Below, in pieces: positions 61,590 to 64,000 of a stretch of DNA of 64,000 nt. Source of the DNA: Numida meleagris (lineage: Eukaryota; Chordata; Aves; Galliformes; Numididae); the NCBI RefSeq assembly GCF_002078875.1, contig NC_034438.1, forward strand, positions 17,231,747-17,295,746. Reading direction: 5' to 3'. Each line of letters starts with the position of its first letter. Positions within the stretch are counted from its first letter, which is position 1. The notes under the pieces were generated by a model. The model was given only the letters and a program-made list of their open reading frames with translations, was not told the origin of the DNA and did no database searches. A program made the translations under genes and the position numbers.

Positions 61590-63966
61590 CTCGGCTCCGG
61601 AATGGATGCATTCCATGCTGAAGCAGGAAACTGCCTTGGCTGGTTGACAGGCAGCCCTCCCAGGGAGCATCTGCTGTCCTCCGTGTATGACCAGCGCTCT
61701 GATGTTGGGGGGATGAAGCCAGGAGCAGCACTGAGGTTACCCCCTGTGAGTGTAAAACCTGCCAGACAGCAAATCTAGCCATGGTCTCCACTAGGCAGAA
61801 AGCTCTGACAAGAAAGAATGTGGTGACTCAGATGAAGTGCCCGCCTAAAAATGTGGCGGTTCAAGTCCATAGCTGCAGCAGGTGCCTGAGCCTGTTGCTG
61901 ACAGTGAAGGCTGGCAGGGATTCCACCTGCTCACAGCTCATGTATGATCAGCTCAGTATGGTGGCGGAGCTCCAGGAGGAGGTGGACAGATTAAGGAACA
62001 TTAAAGAGTGTGAGCAGAAGATAGATTGGTGGAGTAATTCTCTGCTGAACATGTGAGAAAGACACTGGGGTGACACCCCCCAAACGGTGGTGGACCTCTT
62101 CCCCTGCCATCGTCAAGCAGAGGGAGATAATTCAAGGGACGAGGAGTGGAAACAGGCCCCAGCTTGGTGTCACGGGCATCCCCCCATACTGAGCTACCTC
62201 ATTTCCCCAGGAGCCCGTCTATAATAGGTTTGCCACTCTGGAACTTGAGGGAGAAATGAGTGACAATGCAGTGGGAGGTCCACCTATGAGGTAGTCTAGG
62301 GCGAGGTGGTTGACTCTGCTCCTCAAACCTGCCTCCGCCAAGGACAGAAGGGTGATTGCCAGGGGCAACTGACAGCTGAGAGGAATGGAGGGCCCTGTAT
62401 GTAAGCCCCACCCTGCCCACAGGGAAGTGTGCTGCCTCCCTGGGGCCCAGGTCAGGGATATTTCCTGGAAACTTCCTAGTCTGATTTGCCCCTCTATTAT
62501 CCCTTATTGATAGTTCAGACCAGCAATGATGAAGTCTCTGAGAGAAGCCTGAGGATTATCAAAAGGGACTTATCTAAAAGGGGACTGGGGTGGCTAGTGG
62601 ATGCAGAGGTCATACAGGTCGTATTTCCCTCTATCCCTTCCGTGGCAGGGAAAGATATTTAAAGGAACAGGAAAACCCATCTCATAAATACATGACTGAG
62701 AGCCTGGTGCAAAAACAAGAATTTTGTCTTTTTCCGAACAAGGGGCAGTTTACTGAGCACCTGGCCTGATGGCTGATCGGTCTCACCTGTCTCAAAGGGT
62801 GAAACAGATCCTAGCCCAGGAGCTGGCAGGGCTCATTGGGAGGGCATTAAACTAGGTATGAAGGGAGAAGGGGATAAAACCAGGGTGGCTAGAGCTGATC
62901 CTTGGAGAACGATGATGGGATTGGAGGTGAGGTAGGGGACTCACCTGAAATGCATCTACACCAGTGCACTCAGCATGGGCAACAAACAGGAGGAGCTGGA
63001 AGCCATTGTGCAGCAGGCGAACTATGCCTTGGTTGCCGTTACAGAAACATGGCAGGATCACTCCCATGACTACACTGCTGCAATGCATGGCTACAAGCTC
63101 TTCAGAAAGGACAGGCAAAAAAGGAGGGGTGGTGGTGTGGCTCTTTACAGAGTGTTTTGAGCTTGTAGCTGGAAACGATAAGGTTGAATATCTATGGGTA
63201 AGGATCGGGGGAGGTCCAACAAGGTAGACATGCTGGTGGGAATCTGGGAAACAGATGAGGAGTTCTAGGAACAGCTGGCAGAAGTTGCACCATCAACAGC
63301 CACTGTTCTCATGGGGGACTTCCAACTTCCCTGATACATGCTGGAAATACAACACATTCCAGTCTATGAGGTTTCTAGTGTGTACAGAAGATAACTTCAT
63401 GACGCAGCTGGTAAGAGGGCCTACCAGGGCAAGTGCCCTGGCAGACTCCCATCTACATGAAGGGTCATAACGAGGATTGGGGAACTACAGGCCAGTCAGC
63501 CTGACCTCAGTGCTAAGAAAGGTAAGGGGGCAGACAATCTTGAGGGAGATCACATGGCATGCGTGAGACAGCCAGGGAATAAGATCTAGCCAGAATGGGT
63601 TCATGAAATGCAGATCCTACTTGACCAACCTGATCTCCTTTTATGCTTAAGTGACTCACCTGGAAGATGAGGGAAAGGCTGTTGCTCAAGTCTGCTTAGA
63701 CTAACTAGCAATTGGATTGGAGGGAATGGCCTCAAGTTGTGCCAGGGGAGATTCAGGTTGGATGTTAAGAAATACTACTTCTCTTAGAGAGTGGTCAGAG
63801 GCTGGAACAGGCTGCCCAGGTAAGAGGTGGAGTCACTGTCCTTGGAGGTGTTCAAGAAACATTTAGATGCTGTACTGAGGGATGTGGTTTATTGGGAAAT
63901 ATTGATGGTAGGTGGATCGCTGGATTGGATGAACTTAGAGGTCTTCTCCAACCTTGGTAATATATC
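61590..63966 (+). mobile_element. CR1 LINE with 5' region, ORF1 and internal deletions
   Basis: This sense-oriented copy keeps parts that most CR1 insertions lose. An ORF1 frame at 61781-62056 begins MVSTRQKALTRKNVVTQMKC, has a CSRC cysteine pair and a coiled-coil-like ELQEEVDRLRNIKECEQ. An endonuclease piece at 62975-63160 has VTETWQDHSHDY and RRGGGVAL. An RT fragment follows near 63478 (NYRPVSLTS in a broken frame). The 3' end from 63720 runs to ggtcttctccaaccttgg. Most of ORF2 between endonuclease and C-terminus is deleted. Boundaries are approximate. Confidence 0.85.
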
Positions 63967-64000
63967 ATAGAACCATAAAATCACCATGGAAACTGCAACA

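Larger units (their letters stand above)
60572..64000 (-). other. IL6ST: IL6ST intron (continues past the right edge)
   Basis: No further gp130 exon is visible here. The stretch holds a mariner end and a decayed CR1 from 61550 on. 60572-61549 has nothing recognisable. Confidence 0.6.

Noticed and set aside
1..64000. CRISPR arrays, bacterial operons, prophage or tRNA/rRNA genes
   Set aside because: None is present. This is vertebrate nuclear DNA with spliced genes, and no tRNA or rRNA signature was seen.

Overview
The window is vertebrate nuclear DNA from a bird, most likely a galliform such as chicken. It carries many CR1 LINE fragments in both orientations, mariner ends of the Galluhop type, avian-type LTR pieces, AT-rich introns and two GC-rich CpG islands. 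It holds two convergent class I cytokine receptor genes, IL31RA on the plus strand and IL6ST (gp130) on the minus strand. They have the same order and orientation as on human 5q11. Human 5q corresponds largely to the avian Z chromosome, so a Z location is inferred.

Layout: 1-9090 is intergenic, with an LTR fragment and three CR1 copies. A CpG island at about 9100-9760 is the likely IL31RA promoter. Fifteen coding exons of IL31RA lie between 16587 and 41678. All introns are GT-AG, the phases agree at every junction, and the assembled frame is 884 codons plus a stop. The IL31RA 3' UTR and intergenic DNA follow, then a long minus-strand CR1 (46461-47985), an isolated CpG island between the converging genes (about 47990-48870) and the probable 5 kb IL6ST 3' UTR. 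The last seven coding exons of IL6ST (53898-60571, minus strand) encode half of fibronectin domain D5 through the C-terminus. The remaining upstream exons lie beyond the right edge. 60572-64000 is an IL6ST intron carrying a decayed CR1 that still has its 5' ORF1.

The two genes are clearly paralogues. Three consecutive exons have identical lengths (102, 147 and 141 nt) and the same phases, and the transmembrane and box 1 exons differ by only 3 nt. Both proteins are single-pass receptors that would signal through JAKs bound at box 1. gp130 keeps its tyrosine set, including four YxxQ motifs. The avian IL31RA has no YxxQ motif. Its most notable feature is an N-terminal Ig-like domain of the gp130 D1 type, which mammalian IL31RA lacks. 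It also has a WSEWC variant of the WSxWS motif and a C-terminal extension past the point where the human protein ends.
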